Below, in pieces: positions 8,229 to 18,891 of a DNA stretch of 64,000 nucleotides; within the stretch, counting starts at the first letter, position 1, and each line of letters opens with the position of its first letter. Source of the stretch: Mycolicibacillus parakoreensis (lineage in GTDB: Bacteria; Actinomycetota; Actinomycetes; Mycobacteriales; Mycobacteriaceae); contig NZ_CP092365.1 of NCBI RefSeq assembly GCF_022370835.2, positions 2,108,001 to 2,172,000 on the forward strand, given 5' to 3'. The notes beneath the pieces are model-generated. The model made no database searches. It was not told the DNA's origin and worked only from the letters and a program-made list of their open reading frames with translations. A program made the translations under genes and the position numbers.

Positions 8229-9116
8229 GTGCCCACCAACGAACAACGACGTGCGACAGCCAAACGCAAGCTGGAGCGACAGCTGGAGCGTCGCGCCCAC
8301 AAGGCCCGTCGCCGCCGGCTGATCACCATCGCCTCCTCGATCGCCGCCGCGGTCCTGCTGGTGGCCGCCGGGGTGTTCGCGGTGTACCAGACCACCGGCG
8401 ACTCCGACGACACGCCGAGCACCGCCGCGAGCACCCCGCCCGGCATCGACGACCCGGATGCGGCCGGCCACGACGGTGAGCTGCCGCCGTTCACCCCGTA
8501 CGACACGTCCGCGGTGAACTGCAGCTACCCGTCGTCGGGGGCGCCGGCGGCGAAGAAGGTGGATCCGCCGAAAACCCACGACGGCACGGTGCCGACCGAG
8601 CCGGCCACGGTCAGCGTCTCGATGATGACCGACCAGGGGCCGGTGGGGCTGTTGCTGGACCAGGCCAAGTCGCCGTGCACGGTGAACAGTTTCGCGAGCC
8701 TGGCCCATCAGGGGTACTTCGATGGCACCACCTGCCACCGGCTGACGACCTCGCCGTCGCTGGGGGTGCTGCAATGCGGTGACCCCGCCGGCACCGGCGA
8801 GGGCGGACCCGGCTACTCGTTCGCCGACGAGTACCCCGCCAACGCCTACGAGCCCGGCGACCCGGCGCTGAGCCGCCCGATCACCTACCCGCGCGGCACG
8901 CTGGCGATGGCCAACTCCGGCCCGGACACCAACGGCAGCCAGTTCTTCCTGGTCTACCGGGATTCGCAGCTGCCGCCGAACTACACCGTGTTCGGCACCA
9001 TCCAGGAGGACGGACTGCAGACCCTCGACAAGATCGCCGACGCCGGGGTCGCCGACGGCACCGACGACGGGGCTCCCGCGACGCCGGTGACGATCGAGTC
9101 GGTGCTCCTTGACTGA
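8229..9116 (+). CDS. ppiB: Membrane-anchored cyclophilin-type peptidyl-prolyl isomerase
   Basis: A 295-residue protein: a basic N-terminus (residues 1-30), one membrane helix at about 31-52, a Pro/Asp-rich linker and an extracytoplasmic cyclophilin domain from about 115. Catalytic landmarks are CHRLTT (the conserved Arg), LQCGDP and NGSQFFLVY (Gln and Phe of the active site). Cys in CHRL and LQCGD could pair. The GTG at 8229 follows GGAGGA by 8 nt. It is divergent from the metallo-hydrolase gene. Likely assists folding of exported proteins outside the membrane. Equivalent of Rv2582. Confidence 0.93.
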   Translation: MPTNEQRRATAKRKLERQLERRAHKARRRRLITIASSIAAAVLLVAAGVFAVYQTTGDSDDTPSTAASTPPGIDDPDAAGHDGELPPFTPYDTSAVNCSYPSSGAPAAKKVDPPKTHDGTVPTEPATVSVSMMTDQGPVGLLLDQAKSPCTVNSFASLAHQGYFDGTTCHRLTTSPSLGVLQCGDPAGTGEGGPGYSFADEYPANAYEPGDPALSRPITYPRGTLAMANSGPDTNGSQFFLVYRDSQLPPNYTVFGTIQEDGLQTLDKIADAGVADGTDDGAPATPVTIESVLLD

Positions 9117-9945
9117 CCGCAAACCCACCGCCAACGCCACCGTGGCGCTGGTGGCGGTGAGCACCGCGATCGTGGTGGTGGCGCTGATCATCGGGGTGAT
9201 CGCGTTCTTGGTGGCCAACGCCGACCACGACGACGCCCCCGGCGACGCCGCCGACCCGGACACCGGCCTGCCGATGCTGCCGCCGAGCCGACCGGCCCCG
9301 CCGCCGAACACCGGCATGCTGCCCGAGGTCACCACGCCGCCGCCGGCGGCGGTGAGCTGCCAGTACCACCGCAGCGGGGCGGCCGCCAAACCGGTCACCG
9401 CGCCGCGCTCCGGCGAGGTCGCCACCGAGCCGGCCACCCGGGAGGCGACGCTCACCACCGACCAGGGCCGCATCAAGCTGAGCCTGGACAACGCCAAGGC
9501 GCCGTGCACCGTGCACAGTTTCGTCGACCTGGCCGGGCAGGGGTTCTTCACCGACACCGCGTGCCACCGGTTGACCACCGGACGCGGGTTGAGGGTGCTG
9601 CAGTGCGGTGATCCCACCGGCGACGGCACCGGCGGGCCCGGCTACACCTTCGCCGACGAGTACCCCACCGACCAGTACGCGCCGAACGACCCGAGCCGGC
9701 AGATCCCGATCACCTACCCGCGCGGGACGCTGGCGATGGCCAACGCCGGCCCGGACACCAACGGCAGCCAGTTCTTCCTGGTGTACGCCGATTCGCAGTT
9801 GCCGCCCGGCTACACCGTGTTCGGCACCATCGACGAGGCCGGGCTCGGTGTGCTCGACACCATCGCCTCGGCCGGGGTGCGCGGCAGGGGCACCGACGGC
9901 GCCCCGGCCACCCCGGTGACGATCACCGCGGTCGAGGTGGACTGA
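9109..9945 (+). CDS. Second membrane-anchored cyclophilin, tandem paralogue
   Basis: This 278-residue protein repeats the architecture of its upstream neighbour: a short cytoplasmic N-terminus, a membrane helix at about residues 12-36, a Pro-rich linker with PAPPPNTG, then a cyclophilin domain with CHRLTTGRGL, LQCGDPTG, FADEYPT and NGSQFFLVY. The TTG start lies 8 bp inside the end of the first gene, so translation is coupled. The two domains are clearly paralogous but the linkers differ. M. tuberculosis has a single gene here, so this is a local duplication relative to it. Confidence 0.9.
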   Translation: MTDRKPTANATVALVAVSTAIVVVALIIGVIAFLVANADHDDAPGDAADPDTGLPMLPPSRPAPPPNTGMLPEVTTPPPAAVSCQYHRSGAAAKPVTAPRSGEVATEPATREATLTTDQGRIKLSLDNAKAPCTVHSFVDLAGQGFFTDTACHRLTTGRGLRVLQCGDPTGDGTGGPGYTFADEYPTDQYAPNDPSRQIPITYPRGTLAMANAGPDTNGSQFFLVYADSQLPPGYTVFGTIDEAGLGVLDTIASAGVRGRGTDGAPATPVTITAVEVD

Positions 9946-9949
9946 CCCG

Positions 9950-10993
9950 GTGAGCACCCCCACCGCCCCCGATCGCCGGCGGCTTTTGCGCCACCTGCTG
10001 ATCGTGCTGATCATGGTGCTCGTCGCCTACCTGGTGGCGGTGACGGTGAGCATGCTCGTCGGCGACCAGCAGAAACAGTCCGAGATCGACCGGGTGGGCG
10101 GCACCCGGATCACGTGGACCCCGCAGACCGCCGGCGCCGCGACACTCTCGGCCACCGATCTCAACCGGGCCGAGCGGGTCTTCACCGGCCGGCTCAAGAC
10201 CCTGGGCATCAAGAACGCCGAGATCACCAGCGACGACGACACCGTGGTGGTCACCGTGCCCGGCGACGACGCCGCGGCCCTGGCCGACCTCGGGCAGCGG
10301 CGGCAACTGACAGTGCGCCCGGTGCTCGAGTCGCTGCCGACCGATGTCGCCGCGACGTTCACGCCCACCGAGGCCACCGACGCGCTCTCGGACGCCGACC
10401 GTGCGCGCCAGACGACCGAGCCGCTGCTGCAGCTGCAGGAACTGCACCTGCACGCCCAGCACTGCCACGGCGACGACCCGCTGGCCGGCCGCGACGATCC
10501 CGCACTGCCGCTGGTGACGTGCTCGACCGACGCCACCGAGGCCTACCTGCTGGGCCCCGCGGTCCTCGACGGCGAGCAGATCGACCGGGCCGACACCGAT
10601 GCGGGGCCCCGCGACGACACCGTGGTGAACCTGAGACTCACCCGTGAGGGCAGGCAGACATGGTCGCAGTACAGCAACGCCCACGTCGGGGACGCGGTGG
10701 CGTTCACCCTCGACACCCGGGTGATCAGCGCCGCTGTCGTCGGCGAACCCATTGTCCGCGACGCCGTTCAGCTGCCCGTGCGCACCACGGAGCAGGCCCG
10801 CCGGCTCACCGAGGCGATCAACGGTCGCGCGTTGCCGGTGGCGTTCGAGGCGACGCGCACCGAGCGTGTCGAGCCCAAGGCCGCGTCGTCGAACTTCTCC
10901 TCCCCGGAGTTCGGTCTCATCGTCGGCGGGTTCGTGTTGATGATCGGGCTCATCGGCGGGCTGGTGTTCATGATGGCGCGCGAACGCTCCTGA
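9950..10993 (+). CDS. SecD P1-like extracytoplasmic protein lacking the channel domain
   Basis: A 347-residue protein with membrane helices at about 13-37 and 318-341 enclosing an external domain that resembles the P1 region of the SecD encoded at 16990-18822. Shared elements include a beta-strand with VVVTVPGDD, LTVRPVLE, then [19 protein letters not shown] followed by AYLLGP, AFTLDTRVISAAVV and a final LPVAFEATR. The whole six-helix RND channel domain of SecD is missing. It starts 4 bp after the second cyclophilin gene, forming a three-gene operon. It could present or receive Sec-exported chains for the cyclophilins; that role is inference. Confidence 0.82.
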   Translation: MSTPTAPDRRRLLRHLLIVLIMVLVAYLVAVTVSMLVGDQQKQSEIDRVGGTRITWTPQTAGAATLSATDLNRAERVFTGRLKTLGIKNAEITSDDDTVVVTVPGDDAAALADLGQRRQLTVRPVLESLPTDVAATFTPTEATDALSDADRARQTTEPLLQLQELHLHAQHCHGDDPLAGRDDPALPLVTCSTDATEAYLLGPAVLDGEQIDRADTDAGPRDDTVVNLRLTREGRQTWSQYSNAHVGDAVAFTLDTRVISAAVVGEPIVRDAVQLPVRTTEQARRLTEAINGRALPVAFEATRTERVEPKAASSNFSSPEFGLIVGGFVLMIGLIGGLVFMMARERS

Positions 10994-11014
10994 AACCGCC
11001 GGCGGGCTCGTCGC

Positions 11015-13420
11015 TCAGGACGCCGAGGTGATCCGGTACACGTCGAAGACCCCTTCGACGTTGCGCACCACGTTGAGCAGATGCCCGAGGTGCTTGGGAT
11101 CGCCCATCTCGAAGCTGAACCGCGAGACCGCCACCCGGTCCCCGGAGGTGGTCACCGACGCGGAGAGGATGTTGACCTTCTCGTCGGCCAACGCGTGGGT
11201 GATGTCGGAGAGCAACCGATGCCGGTCGAGGGCCTCGACCTGGATGGCCACCAGAAACACCGACGACGCCGACGGGTTCCACTTCACCTCGATGAGCCGT
11301 TCGGACTGCTCCCGCAGTGATTCGGCGTTGGTGCAGTCGGTGCGATGCACACTGACCCCGCCGCCGCGGGTGACGAACCCCATGATCGTGTCGCCGGGCA
11401 CCGGGGTGCAGCATTTGGCCAGTTTGGTCAGCACCCCCGGCGCCCCGGGCACCTCCACACCGACATCGTCGCTGCGGCGTTCCCGACGCGGCAGCATGGT
11501 GGTCGGGGTGGAGCGTTCGGCGAGTTCGTCTTCGGCGTCGTCGTCGGCGCCGAGTGCGGTGACCAGCTTCTGCACCACGTGGCGCGCCGAGGTGTGTCCC
11601 TCCCCCACCGCGGTGTAGAGGGCGGCGACGTCGGCGTAGTGCATGTCGCGGGCCAGCTCAGCCATCGACTCACCGCTGACCAGTCGCTGCAGCGGCAGCC
11701 CGATGCGGCGGACCTCCCGGGCGATGGCGTCCTTGCCGGACTCCAGCGCCTCCTCGCGGCGTTCCTTGGCGAACCATTGGCGGATCTTGGTTTTCGCGCG
11801 CGGGGAGACCACGAACATCTGCCAGTCGCGCGTCGGCCCGGCGTTTTGGGCCTTGGAGGTGAAGACCTCGACCACTTCGCCGTTGTCGAGTTTGCGTTCC
11901 AGGGCGACCAACCGGCCGTTGACCCGTGCGCCGATGCAGCGGTGCCCCACCTCGGTGTGCACCGCGTAGGCGAAATCCACCGGGGTCGAGCCGGTCGGCA
12001 GGGTGATCACGTCGCCCTTGGGGGTGAACACGAAGATCTCCTTGACCGCCAGGTCGTAGCGCAGCGACTCCAGGAACTCGCCGGGGTCGGCGGCCTCACG
12101 CTGCCAGTCCAGCAGTTGGCGCATCCAGGCCATGTCATCGATCTCGGCGGCGGTCTGCGGATGCGGGATACTGTTGCGGCCCTTGGCTTCCTTGTAACGC
12201 CAGTGGGCGGCGATGCCGTACTCGGCGGTGCGGTGCATCTCGCGGGTGCGAATCTGCACCTCCAGCGGTTTGCCCTCGGGGCCGACGACGGTGGTGTGCA
12301 GGCTCTGGTACACCCCGAAGCGGGGCTGGGCGATGTAGTCCTTGAACCGGCCGGCCATCGGCTGCCACAGCGAGTGCACCACCCCGACCGCGGCGTAACA
12401 GTCCCGGATCTGGTCGCAGAGGATCCGGATGCCGACCAGGTCGTGGATGTCGTCGAAGTCGCGGCCCTTGACGATCATCTTCTGATAGATCGACCAGTAG
12501 TGTTTGGGCCGACCCTCCACGGTCGCATCGATTTTCGCCGCCGTGAGCGTGGCGGTGATCTCTGCGCGCACCTTGGCCAGGTAGGTGTCGCGCGACGGGG
12601 CCCGGTCGGCGACCAGCCGCACGATCTCCTCGTATTTCTTGGGGTGCAGGATCGCGAACGACAGATCCTCCAACTCCCATTTGACGGTGGCCATCCCCAG
12701 CCGGTGGGCCAGCGGCGCGATCACTTCCAGCGTCTCGCGGGATTTGGCGGCCTGTTTCTCCGGCGGCAGGAACCGGATGGTGCGCATGTTGTGCAGCCGG
12801 TCGGCCACCTTGATCACCAGCACCCGCGGGTCGCGGGCCATCGCGATGATCATCTTGCGGATCGTCTCGCCCTCGGCGGCACTGCCGAGGACCATCCGGT
12901 CCAGTTTGGTGACCCCGTCGACCAGGTGTGCCACCTCGGCGCCGAAGTCGGCGGAGAGCGCCTCGAGGCTGTAGCCGGTGTCCTCGACGGTGTCGTGCAG
13001 CAGCGCGGCCACCAGCGTGGTGGTGTCCATACCGAGTTCGGCGAGGATGTTGGCCACCGCCAGCGGGTGGGTGATGTAGGGGTCGCCGGATTTGCGCAGC
13101 TGGCTGGCGTGGCGCTGCTCGGCGACCCGATAGGCCCGCCCCAACACCGCGACGTCGGTCTTCGGGTAGATCTCGCGGTGCACCGCCACCAGCGGTTCGA
13201 GCACCGGGCTGATGCCGCTGCGCTGGGCGGTCATCCGTCGGGCCAGCCGGGCCCGCACCCGTCGCGACGCCGCGGCCGACGCCTTGAGGACGTCGGTGCG
13301 TTCGGTGCCGGCCTCGGTGTTCGGTTCGGCGCTGGGTTCGGACGGCAACACGTCGGCGACCGACATCGGCTGGGTGTGTTCGGACACCGTGCGACCCGGC
13401 CCGCGGTCTTCGTCAGCCAC
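11015..13420 (-). CDS. rel: Bifunctional (p)ppGpp synthetase/hydrolase Rel
   Basis: An 801-residue RelA/SpoT protein. His142-Asp143 in LLHDTVEDT mark the HD hydrolase domain. The synthetase domain has [13 protein letters not shown] and [17 protein letters not shown] domain follows ([25 protein letters not shown]), then a zinc-finger region ([10 protein letters not shown]) and a C-terminal ACT domain ([17 protein letters not shown]). GTG at 13420 is preferred because GGAGGTGA lies 8 nt upstream, although the frame is open further. It both makes and destroys the stringent-response alarmone. Follows apt on the same strand after 61 bp, as in M. tuberculosis. Confidence 0.98.
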   Translation of the reverse strand: MADEDRGPGRTVSEHTQPMSVADVLPSEPSAEPNTEAGTERTDVLKASAAASRRVRARLARRMTAQRSGISPVLEPLVAVHREIYPKTDVAVLGRAYRVAEQRHASQLRKSGDPYITHPLAVANILAELGMDTTTLVAALLHDTVEDTGYSLEALSADFGAEVAHLVDGVTKLDRMVLGSAAEGETIRKMIIAMARDPRVLVIKVADRLHNMRTIRFLPPEKQAAKSRETLEVIAPLAHRLGMATVKWELEDLSFAILHPKKYEEIVRLVADRAPSRDTYLAKVRAEITATLTAAKIDATVEGRPKHYWSIYQKMIVKGRDFDDIHDLVGIRILCDQIRDCYAAVGVVHSLWQPMAGRFKDYIAQPRFGVYQSLHTTVVGPEGKPLEVQIRTREMHRTAEYGIAAHWRYKEAKGRNSIPHPQTAAEIDDMAWMRQLLDWQREAADPGEFLESLRYDLAVKEIFVFTPKGDVITLPTGSTPVDFAYAVHTEVGHRCIGARVNGRLVALERKLDNGEVVEVFTSKAQNAGPTRDWQMFVVSPRAKTKIRQWFAKERREEALESGKDAIAREVRRIGLPLQRLVSGESMAELARDMHYADVAALYTAVGEGHTSARHVVQKLVTALGADDDAEDELAERSTPTTMLPRRERRSDDVGVEVPGAPGVLTKLAKCCTPVPGDTIMGFVTRGGGVSVHRTDCTNAESLREQSERLIEVKWNPSASSVFLVAIQVEALDRHRLLSDITHALADEKVNILSASVTTSGDRVAVSRFSFEMGDPKHLGHLLNVVRNVEGVFDVYRITSAS

Positions 13421-13481
13421 GTTGCTCACCTCCGCCCCGAGGATATCGCCCGACCCGGCGGTGGGCGGTCGGCGGCGCGGC

Positions 13482-14006
13482 TCACATCTGGCAGAGGCTG
13501 TACACCGGCACCGGGGCGACGGCGCGGCGGCCGTCGAGGGCCGCCAGCTCCAGCACCACCGCGGCGGTCTGCACGCGGGCCCCGGCACGCTGCAGCAGCC
13601 GGTGCGCGGCCGCCAGCGTCCCGCCGGTGGCCAGCACGTCGTCGACGAGCACCACCCGGCGCCCCGCCAGCGCGATCCCGTCGGCGGGGATCTCCAGCGT
13701 GGCGGTGCCGTACTCCAGCCGGTAGGTCTCCCGGTGCACCGGCGGGGGCAGCTTGCCGCCCTTGCGGATCGCCAGCACCCCGGCGCCCAAGCGGGTGGCC
13801 ACCGCGGCGGCCACCAGGAAACCGCGCGCGTCGAGCCCGGCCACCAGGTCCGCCCCGAAGGCGACGTCGGCCAGCGCGTCGGTGACCGTGGCCAGCCCGT
13901 GGGCGTCGGCGAAGACCGGGGTCAGGTCCTTGAACGCGATACCGGGGCTGGGAAAGTCGGGCACCTGGCGGGTCAGCGCCGCGATCACCTCGGCGGTGTC
14001 ACTCAC
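13482..14006 (-). CDS. apt: Adenine phosphoribosyltransferase
   Basis: A 174-residue type I phosphoribosyltransferase. [15 protein letters not shown] is the family N-terminus, [10 protein letters not shown] the adenine-side loop and [13 protein letters not shown] the PRPP-binding motif. It converts adenine and PRPP to AMP. The GTG at 14006 overlaps the stop of the upstream substrate-binding protein gene by 4 nt (GTGA), indicating translational coupling; the M. tuberculosis protein is longer at the N-terminus. Ends in SLCQM. Confidence 0.95.
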   Translation of the reverse strand: MSDTAEVIAALTRQVPDFPSPGIAFKDLTPVFADAHGLATVTDALADVAFGADLVAGLDARGFLVAAAVATRLGAGVLAIRKGGKLPPPVHRETYRLEYGTATLEIPADGIALAGRRVVLVDDVLATGGTLAAAHRLLQRAGARVQTAAVVLELAALDGRRAVAPVPVYSLCQM

Positions 14007-15652
14007 CGCTTGAGCGCCCAGCGGTCCATGTTCCAGCCCGCGCCCCACCGGGTCGGGTTGGCGGTCACCCCGTCCATCTTCTGGTTGGTCAGCACGGTGC
14101 GCTGCTGGCGGTACAGCGGCAGCGTCGGCATGTCGGCCCAGAGCACCGGAGCCGCCTCGGCGAGCAATCGGACCCGTTCGGCGGGGCTGACCACCACCGC
14201 CAGCGCCCCGATGATGAAGTCGATCTGGCCGTTGGCGTAGCCGGAGAGGTTGTTGCCGTTGCCGGTGTGCAGGCTGTAGGAGTCCACTCCGGGCGACCCG
14301 CTCGACCCGCTGCCGCTGGCACCGCCGAGGCTGCCGATCAGGATGTCGATGTCACCGTCGCGCATCGAGCGCGGGCCGACGTCGAGGCCGCCGGCGTCGG
14401 TGACGGTGATGCCGGCCGGGCCGCACGCCTTGGCGATCTCGTCGACGGCCACCGCCAGCCGCGGGTTGGGAGCGTGGTAGCCGATGCGCACCGTCAGCGG
14501 CGTGTCGCCGAGTTCGGCGCGCGCGGCATCCGGGTTGGCAAAGGTGAACTCCCCGGCCTCCGAGGCCCCCTCGGCGCCGCTGAGGGCGTCGTCGAGGGTG
14601 GTCTGCAGCCGTGCGTTGGCGACCGGGACCCCGGCGTTGGCGGCGATCACGTCGCGGGGGGTGCACAGCGCCACCGCCCGGCGCGCCTCCGGGGCGGCCA
14701 GCGGGCCGGCGGGGCCGAAGATGAGCTGTTCGATCCCGTCAGCGGGGGTGTCGAGCTGGCGATAGTTGTCGGGGGTGGTCAGCGGGCCGGCCGAGCCGGT
14801 GGCGATGTCGAGCACGTCGATGTCGCGGTCGTCGACGCGGTCCTGGATGTCGCCGCCCTGGGTGGAGACCGTGATCTGCTTGGTCAGCGGCGCGATCTTC
14901 CACCACCGCTCGTTGGCGACCAGCACCACCGCGCCGTCGTCGCGGACGGCGTCGATGCGGTACGGCCCCGAGGACGGGAAGTGCGCCGGGTCGATGCCGG
15001 GGTGCAGATCCCAGGTGGTGTTCCACAGCTGGGCGATCTCCTCGATCACGGGAAGGTCCACACCGAGCAGGATCGTGGTCAGTTCCGCGCGATCGATCTC
15101 CATCTGGTCGGCGATCACGTGCGCGGGCAGAATCGAGGTGGCGGTGAACAGCTCGTCGTAGTCGCTGAAGTTGCGACTCTCCGCGAAGTGCACCTGTGCT
15201 TTTTTCTCCCCAGGTTGGCAGTCCACCCGGACGATGTCGGCGTAGCCGGCCCGGTTGGCGGCGTCGAAGGCCGGGAAGCGGCCGGACTGGGCCGCCCAGG
15301 TCAGCACCATGTCGTCGCAGGTGATCGGCACCCCGTCGGAGTAGACGGCGTCGTCGTCGATGGTGTAATCGAGGATCAGCGGGGCCCGGCCCACCTCGGC
15401 GACGGCGCCGAAGTCGTAGTCGGCCACCACCTGGCCGTTGGGCCCGTGATAGCTGAACCCGGTCAGGGTGCGCGCGAACGCCTGCGCCCCCGCCGACGCC
15501 GCGCCGGCGACGGTGTTGGTGTTGTAGGTGACCAGCGCCCCGTCGACCACGTAATCCAGCCGCTTGGATCCCAGCGACGAGCAGGCGGTCGGGCCCAGCG
15601 CGAGCAGCAGGGCGCAGCTGACCGCGACCACCAGGGCACGCCGAAGAGCCAT
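14003..15652 (-). CDS. Oligopeptide-type ABC transporter substrate-binding lipoprotein
   Basis: A 549-residue family 5 solute-binding protein, similar in length and place to Rv2585c. The signal peptide ends LALGPTAC, an imperfect lipobox with Pro at -3, so lipidation on Cys24 is likely but not certain. [41 protein letters not shown] is the family signature region. The C-terminus ends in [13 protein letters not shown] and [10 protein letters not shown]. No permease or ATPase gene is adjacent; it lies between secF and apt, 4 bp after secF. Its ligand is unknown. Confidence 0.9.
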   Translation of the reverse strand: MALRRALVVAVSCALLLALGPTACSSLGSKRLDYVVDGALVTYNTNTVAGAASAGAQAFARTLTGFSYHGPNGQVVADYDFGAVAEVGRAPLILDYTIDDDAVYSDGVPITCDDMVLTWAAQSGRFPAFDAANRAGYADIVRVDCQPGEKKAQVHFAESRNFSDYDELFTATSILPAHVIADQMEIDRAELTTILLGVDLPVIEEIAQLWNTTWDLHPGIDPAHFPSSGPYRIDAVRDDGAVVLVANERWWKIAPLTKQITVSTQGGDIQDRVDDRDIDVLDIATGSAGPLTTPDNYRQLDTPADGIEQLIFGPAGPLAAPEARRAVALCTPRDVIAANAGVPVANARLQTTLDDALSGAEGASEAGEFTFANPDAARAELGDTPLTVRIGYHAPNPRLAVAVDEIAKACGPAGITVTDAGGLDVGPRSMRDGDIDILIGSLGGASGSGSSGSPGVDSYSLHTGNGNNLSGYANGQIDFIIGALAVVVSPAERVRLLAEAAPVLWADMPTLPLYRQQRTVLTNQKMDGVTANPTRWGAGWNMDRWALKR

Positions 15653-15656
15653 CGGG

Positions 15657-16985
15657 TTACCGCCGTTTACCGCTGGGCCGTCCCTGCCGGCTGCGGGTGG
15701 GGCGGTTCGGTTTCGCCCCCGGCGCCGGTTTGGCGGCCGTGCTCACCGTGGTCTCCGCGCCGGTCTTGCCCGCCGCCTCGGCGGACTCGGTGGCGGTGGT
15801 CACCGCGGTGTCGGCAGCCGCCTCCTCGGTGCCCTCGTCGGTGTCACCGGCCTCGGCGGTCTCACCGGCCTCGGCGGTGTCGGCACGTGCGGTGCGGTTG
15901 CGGCGTTTGAGCACCTTGCGGGTGTGATTGCGCACCAGCTCGGTGCGCTCCCGCATCGACACCAACAGCGGGGTGGCGAAGTAGATCGACGAGTAGGTCC
16001 CGACGATGATCCCGACCAGCTGCACCAGCGCCAGGTCCTTGAGCATGCCCACGCCGAGCAGCCAGACCGCGACGACCATCAGCGCGACCACCGGGATCAC
16101 CGCGATCACGCTGGTGTTGATCGAGCGCATGAACGTCTGGTTGACCGCCAGGTTGGCCTGTTCGGCGTAGGTGCGCCGAGTGGTGTGCTGGAAGCCGTGG
16201 GTGTTCTCCTCGACCTTGTCGAACACGATCACCGTGTCGTAGATGGAGAAACCCAGGATCGTCAGCCAGCCGATGATGGTGGCCGGGGTGACCTCGAACC
16301 CGACCGCCGCATACACCCCGGCGGTGACCACCAGGTCGAACACCAGCGACGCCAGCGCCGACAGCGCCATGTAGCGCTCGTAGCGCACGGTGATGTAGAG
16401 CGCCACGAGCACCAGGAACACCACGATGGCTTGCGCCGCCTTGAGCGTGATCTGCCCACCCCAGGTCTCGGAGACCGCCGAGTCGCTGATGGCTGACTCG
16501 CTGGGCTCGCCCTCGGTGTCGAGCGGGTGGAACGCGTCGAACAGCGCGGCTTTCAGCGCCGCGGTCTGGTCGGTGTCGAGCGCCTGGGAGCGGATCTGGA
16601 TGGTCTTCGACCCGCCGGAGCCCACCTCGACCACCGCCTCGGGGGCGAACCCGACGCTGTCGGCGAAGACCTCCTGGACCTGGGCGACCTCGGCGTCGCC
16701 GCGCGGGAACGACACCGTGGTGCCGCCCTCGAAGTCGATGCCGAAGGTGAACCCGCGGATCAGGATCGCCGCGATCGACAGGATGAACATCGCGCCGCTC
16801 ACCGCGTACCACAAGCGGCGTTTGCCGATCACCTCGAACGCGCCGGTGCCGGTGTAGAGGCGGTTGAGGAAGCCGTGGTGCGGCGCCTGCGCATCCGCCG
16901 TCGAGGCGGTCAGCTCGGTGGCGGTGCTCGTCATTGCGTCATCGGTCTTGGCCGTCTTGGCCGTCTTCGCCGTCTTGGCACTCAT
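15657..16985 (-). CDS. secF: Protein translocase subunit SecF
   Basis: A 442-residue inner-membrane protein. FTFGIDFEGGTTVSFPRG after the first membrane helix is the SecF signature; five further helices contain YITVRYERYMALSALASL and GFSIYDTVIVFDKVEENT, including the conserved Asp residues for proton-driven pulling. A charged Ala/Glu/Thr-rich cytoplasmic tail follows, ending in RQGRPSGKRR. The N-terminus has a Lys-Thr-Ala tandem (TAKTAKTAKT) encoded by a short DNA repeat. It begins 4 bp after secD and works with SecD and YajC to complete Sec export. Confidence 0.97.
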   Translation of the reverse strand: MSAKTAKTAKTAKTDDAMTSTATELTASTADAQAPHHGFLNRLYTGTGAFEVIGKRRLWYAVSGAMFILSIAAILIRGFTFGIDFEGGTTVSFPRGDAEVAQVQEVFADSVGFAPEAVVEVGSGGSKTIQIRSQALDTDQTAALKAALFDAFHPLDTEGEPSESAISDSAVSETWGGQITLKAAQAIVVFLVLVALYITVRYERYMALSALASLVFDLVVTAGVYAAVGFEVTPATIIGWLTILGFSIYDTVIVFDKVEENTHGFQHTTRRTYAEQANLAVNQTFMRSINTSVIAVIPVVALMVVAVWLLGVGMLKDLALVQLVGIIVGTYSSIYFATPLLVSMRERTELVRNHTRKVLKRRNRTARADTAEAGETAEAGDTDEGTEEAAADTAVTTATESAEAAGKTGAETTVSTAAKPAPGAKPNRPTRSRQGRPSGKRR

Positions 16986-16989
16986 CGCG

Positions 16990-18822
16990 CTATCCCCGTC
17001 CCGCCGATGTGGTCGCCGGGCGGCCCAGGGCCCGCCGTTCGCGGGCCACCTGTTGGACCGCCCCGAGGCCGTTGTAGACCGGTCTGGCCAGCCTGGCCGA
17101 CTTCGAGGTCAGATACACCAGCGGCCAGGTCACCAGGAACACCACCACGATGTCGAGCAGGGTGATCAGCCCGAGGGTGAACGCGAAGCCCTTCACCTGG
17201 CCGATCGAGAGCACGTAGAGCACTGCGGCGGCCAAAAACGTCACCGCGTTGCCCGACACGATGGTCTTGCGGGCCCGTACCCAGCCGCGCGGCACCGCCG
17301 AACGATAGGAGCGGCCCTCGCGGATCTCGTCTTTGATGCGTTCGAAATACACCACGAACGAGTCGGCGGTGGTGCCGATCCCGATGATCAGACCGGCGAT
17401 GCCGGCCAGATCCAGGGTGTAGTTGATCTGGCGGCCCAACAACACCAGCACGCCGTAGGCCATCACCCCGGCGAGCACCAGCGACAGCGCGGTCAAGATC
17501 CCCAGCACCCGGTAGTAGACCAGGGCGTAGATCAACACCAGCACCAGCCCGATCGCCCCGGCGATCAGCCCGGCCTCCATCGCCTGCAGCCCCATCGAGG
17601 CCGAGACGGTCTGGGCCTCGGAGGACTCGAACGACAGCGGCAGCGACCCGTACTTCAGCGCGGTGGCCAACTCGGCGGCCTCCGACTGGGTGAAGTTCCC
17701 GGTGACCTGGGTGCGCCCGCCGGGGATGGCCTCCCGGATGACCGGGGCGCTGATCACCTGCGAGTCCAGGGTGAACGCCGTGCCGGTGCCGATGTTCTGG
17801 GCGGTGAACTTCGCCCAGGTGTCGGCGGCGTCGCTTTTGAAGCTGACGTCGACGACGTTGCCGCCGCCCTGCGGGTCCATGCCGGAGGTGGCGTCTTTGA
17901 TCTGGTCGCCGCTGATGATCGACGGGGCCAACAGGTAGGCGGTCTGCCCGTCGGTCGAGCAGGTCACCAGCGGCAGTTCCGGGTCGTCGTTGCCGGCGAG
18001 CACGTCCTCCTCCCCGCAGCGCTGGGCCTGCGCGAGCAGCGCCTGGATCTGGATGAACTGGTTGTCGCTCTGGCGCACCTTCTTCTCGATCTCGATGCGT
18101 TCGGCCAGCGCCTTGCGTTTATCGCCGGGGGCCGCGGGCTCCTCGGTGGGCTGCTCTCCCGGCGCGGGCTGCTCGGTGGGCTGCTCTCCCGGCGCGGGCT
18201 GCTCGGGACTCGAGGTGGGCGTGGGGGTCGGCGGCGGATCGGCCGGGAACGGGCGCGGCTGCGGGGTCGGGGTCTCGGCGCCGGGAACCGCCGGGGTGTC
18301 GGTGGGGACATCGGCCGGCAGGCTATCGGGCGGTGCGTTGCCGGGTAGCTCCGCCGGCGGCACCTCGGCATCGCCGGGCAGGTCGATCGGCGGGGTGCCC
18401 GGCGCCTCGGGCCCGTCGGCCTGCTCGTCCTCGGCGCTGCGCGCCGGGATCTGCTCCATCACCGGGCGCACGTACAGCCGGGCGGTCTGGCCCAGGTTGC
18501 GGGCCTCATCACCGTCGGTGCCGGGCACCGTGATGATCAGGTTGTCGCCGTCGATGACCACCTCGGAGCCGGAGACGCCGAGCCCGTTGACCCGCGCCCC
18601 GATGATCTCCTGGGCCTTCAGCAGGGCATCGCGGGTCGGTTTGGACCCGTCGGGGGTGCGCGCGGTCAGCGTGACCCGGGTGCCGCCCTGCAGGTCGATG
18701 CCGAGTTTGGGTTCGGGTTTTTTGTCACCGGTCAAAAACACCAGCAGGAAGGTGCCGATGAGCAGCGCCAGAAACGCCGACAGGTAGCGGGCAGGATGCA
18801 CCGGCGCCGAAGGCGATGCCAC
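16990..18822 (-). CDS. secD: Protein translocase subunit SecD
   Basis: A 610-residue protein with helix 1 at about 11-30, then [14 protein letters not shown], a large external P1 domain and five C-terminal membrane helices ([21 protein letters not shown] is the RND channel signature). The P1 domain is interrupted by a roughly 90-residue Pro/Glu/Ala-rich insertion with tandem [10 protein letters not shown] repeats, typical of actinobacterial SecD. GTG start, with GGAG 9 nt upstream. Uses the proton gradient to help release exported chains. The truncated paralogue at 9950-10993 matches its external domain. Confidence 0.97.
   Translation of the reverse strand: MASPSAPVHPARYLSAFLALLIGTFLLVFLTGDKKPEPKLGIDLQGGTRVTLTARTPDGSKPTRDALLKAQEIIGARVNGLGVSGSEVVIDGDNLIITVPGTDGDEARNLGQTARLYVRPVMEQIPARSAEDEQADGPEAPGTPPIDLPGDAEVPPAELPGNAPPDSLPADVPTDTPAVPGAETPTPQPRPFPADPPPTPTPTSSPEQPAPGEQPTEQPAPGEQPTEEPAAPGDKRKALAERIEIEKKVRQSDNQFIQIQALLAQAQRCGEEDVLAGNDDPELPLVTCSTDGQTAYLLAPSIISGDQIKDATSGMDPQGGGNVVDVSFKSDAADTWAKFTAQNIGTGTAFTLDSQVISAPVIREAIPGGRTQVTGNFTQSEAAELATALKYGSLPLSFESSEAQTVSASMGLQAMEAGLIAGAIGLVLVLIYALVYYRVLGILTALSLVLAGVMAYGVLVLLGRQINYTLDLAGIAGLIIGIGTTADSFVVYFERIKDEIREGRSYRSAVPRGWVRARKTIVSGNAVTFLAAAVLYVLSIGQVKGFAFTLGLITLLDIVVVFLVTWPLVYLTSKSARLARPVYNGLGAVQQVARERRALGRPATTSAGRG
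18142..18201. repeat. 30-bp tandem repeat inside secD
   Basis: Two identical 30-bp units encode the ten-residue repeat [10 protein letters not shown] in the Pro-rich insertion of SecD. Being in frame and in a disordered linker, the copy number could vary between strains without harming function. Confidence 0.85.
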
Positions 18823-18891
18823 GTTTTGTGTCTCCTCGCTTGACGATCAGTTCGACAGCACCCGCAAACAGTACGTGGCGCTGAGCCGGTC

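Noticed and set aside
7434..9629. 731-codon minus-strand open frame spanning the metallo-hydrolase and both cyclophilin genes
   Set aside because: Only the last 224 codons resemble a protein family. The rest is antisense to the cyclophilin genes and is open because of high GC.
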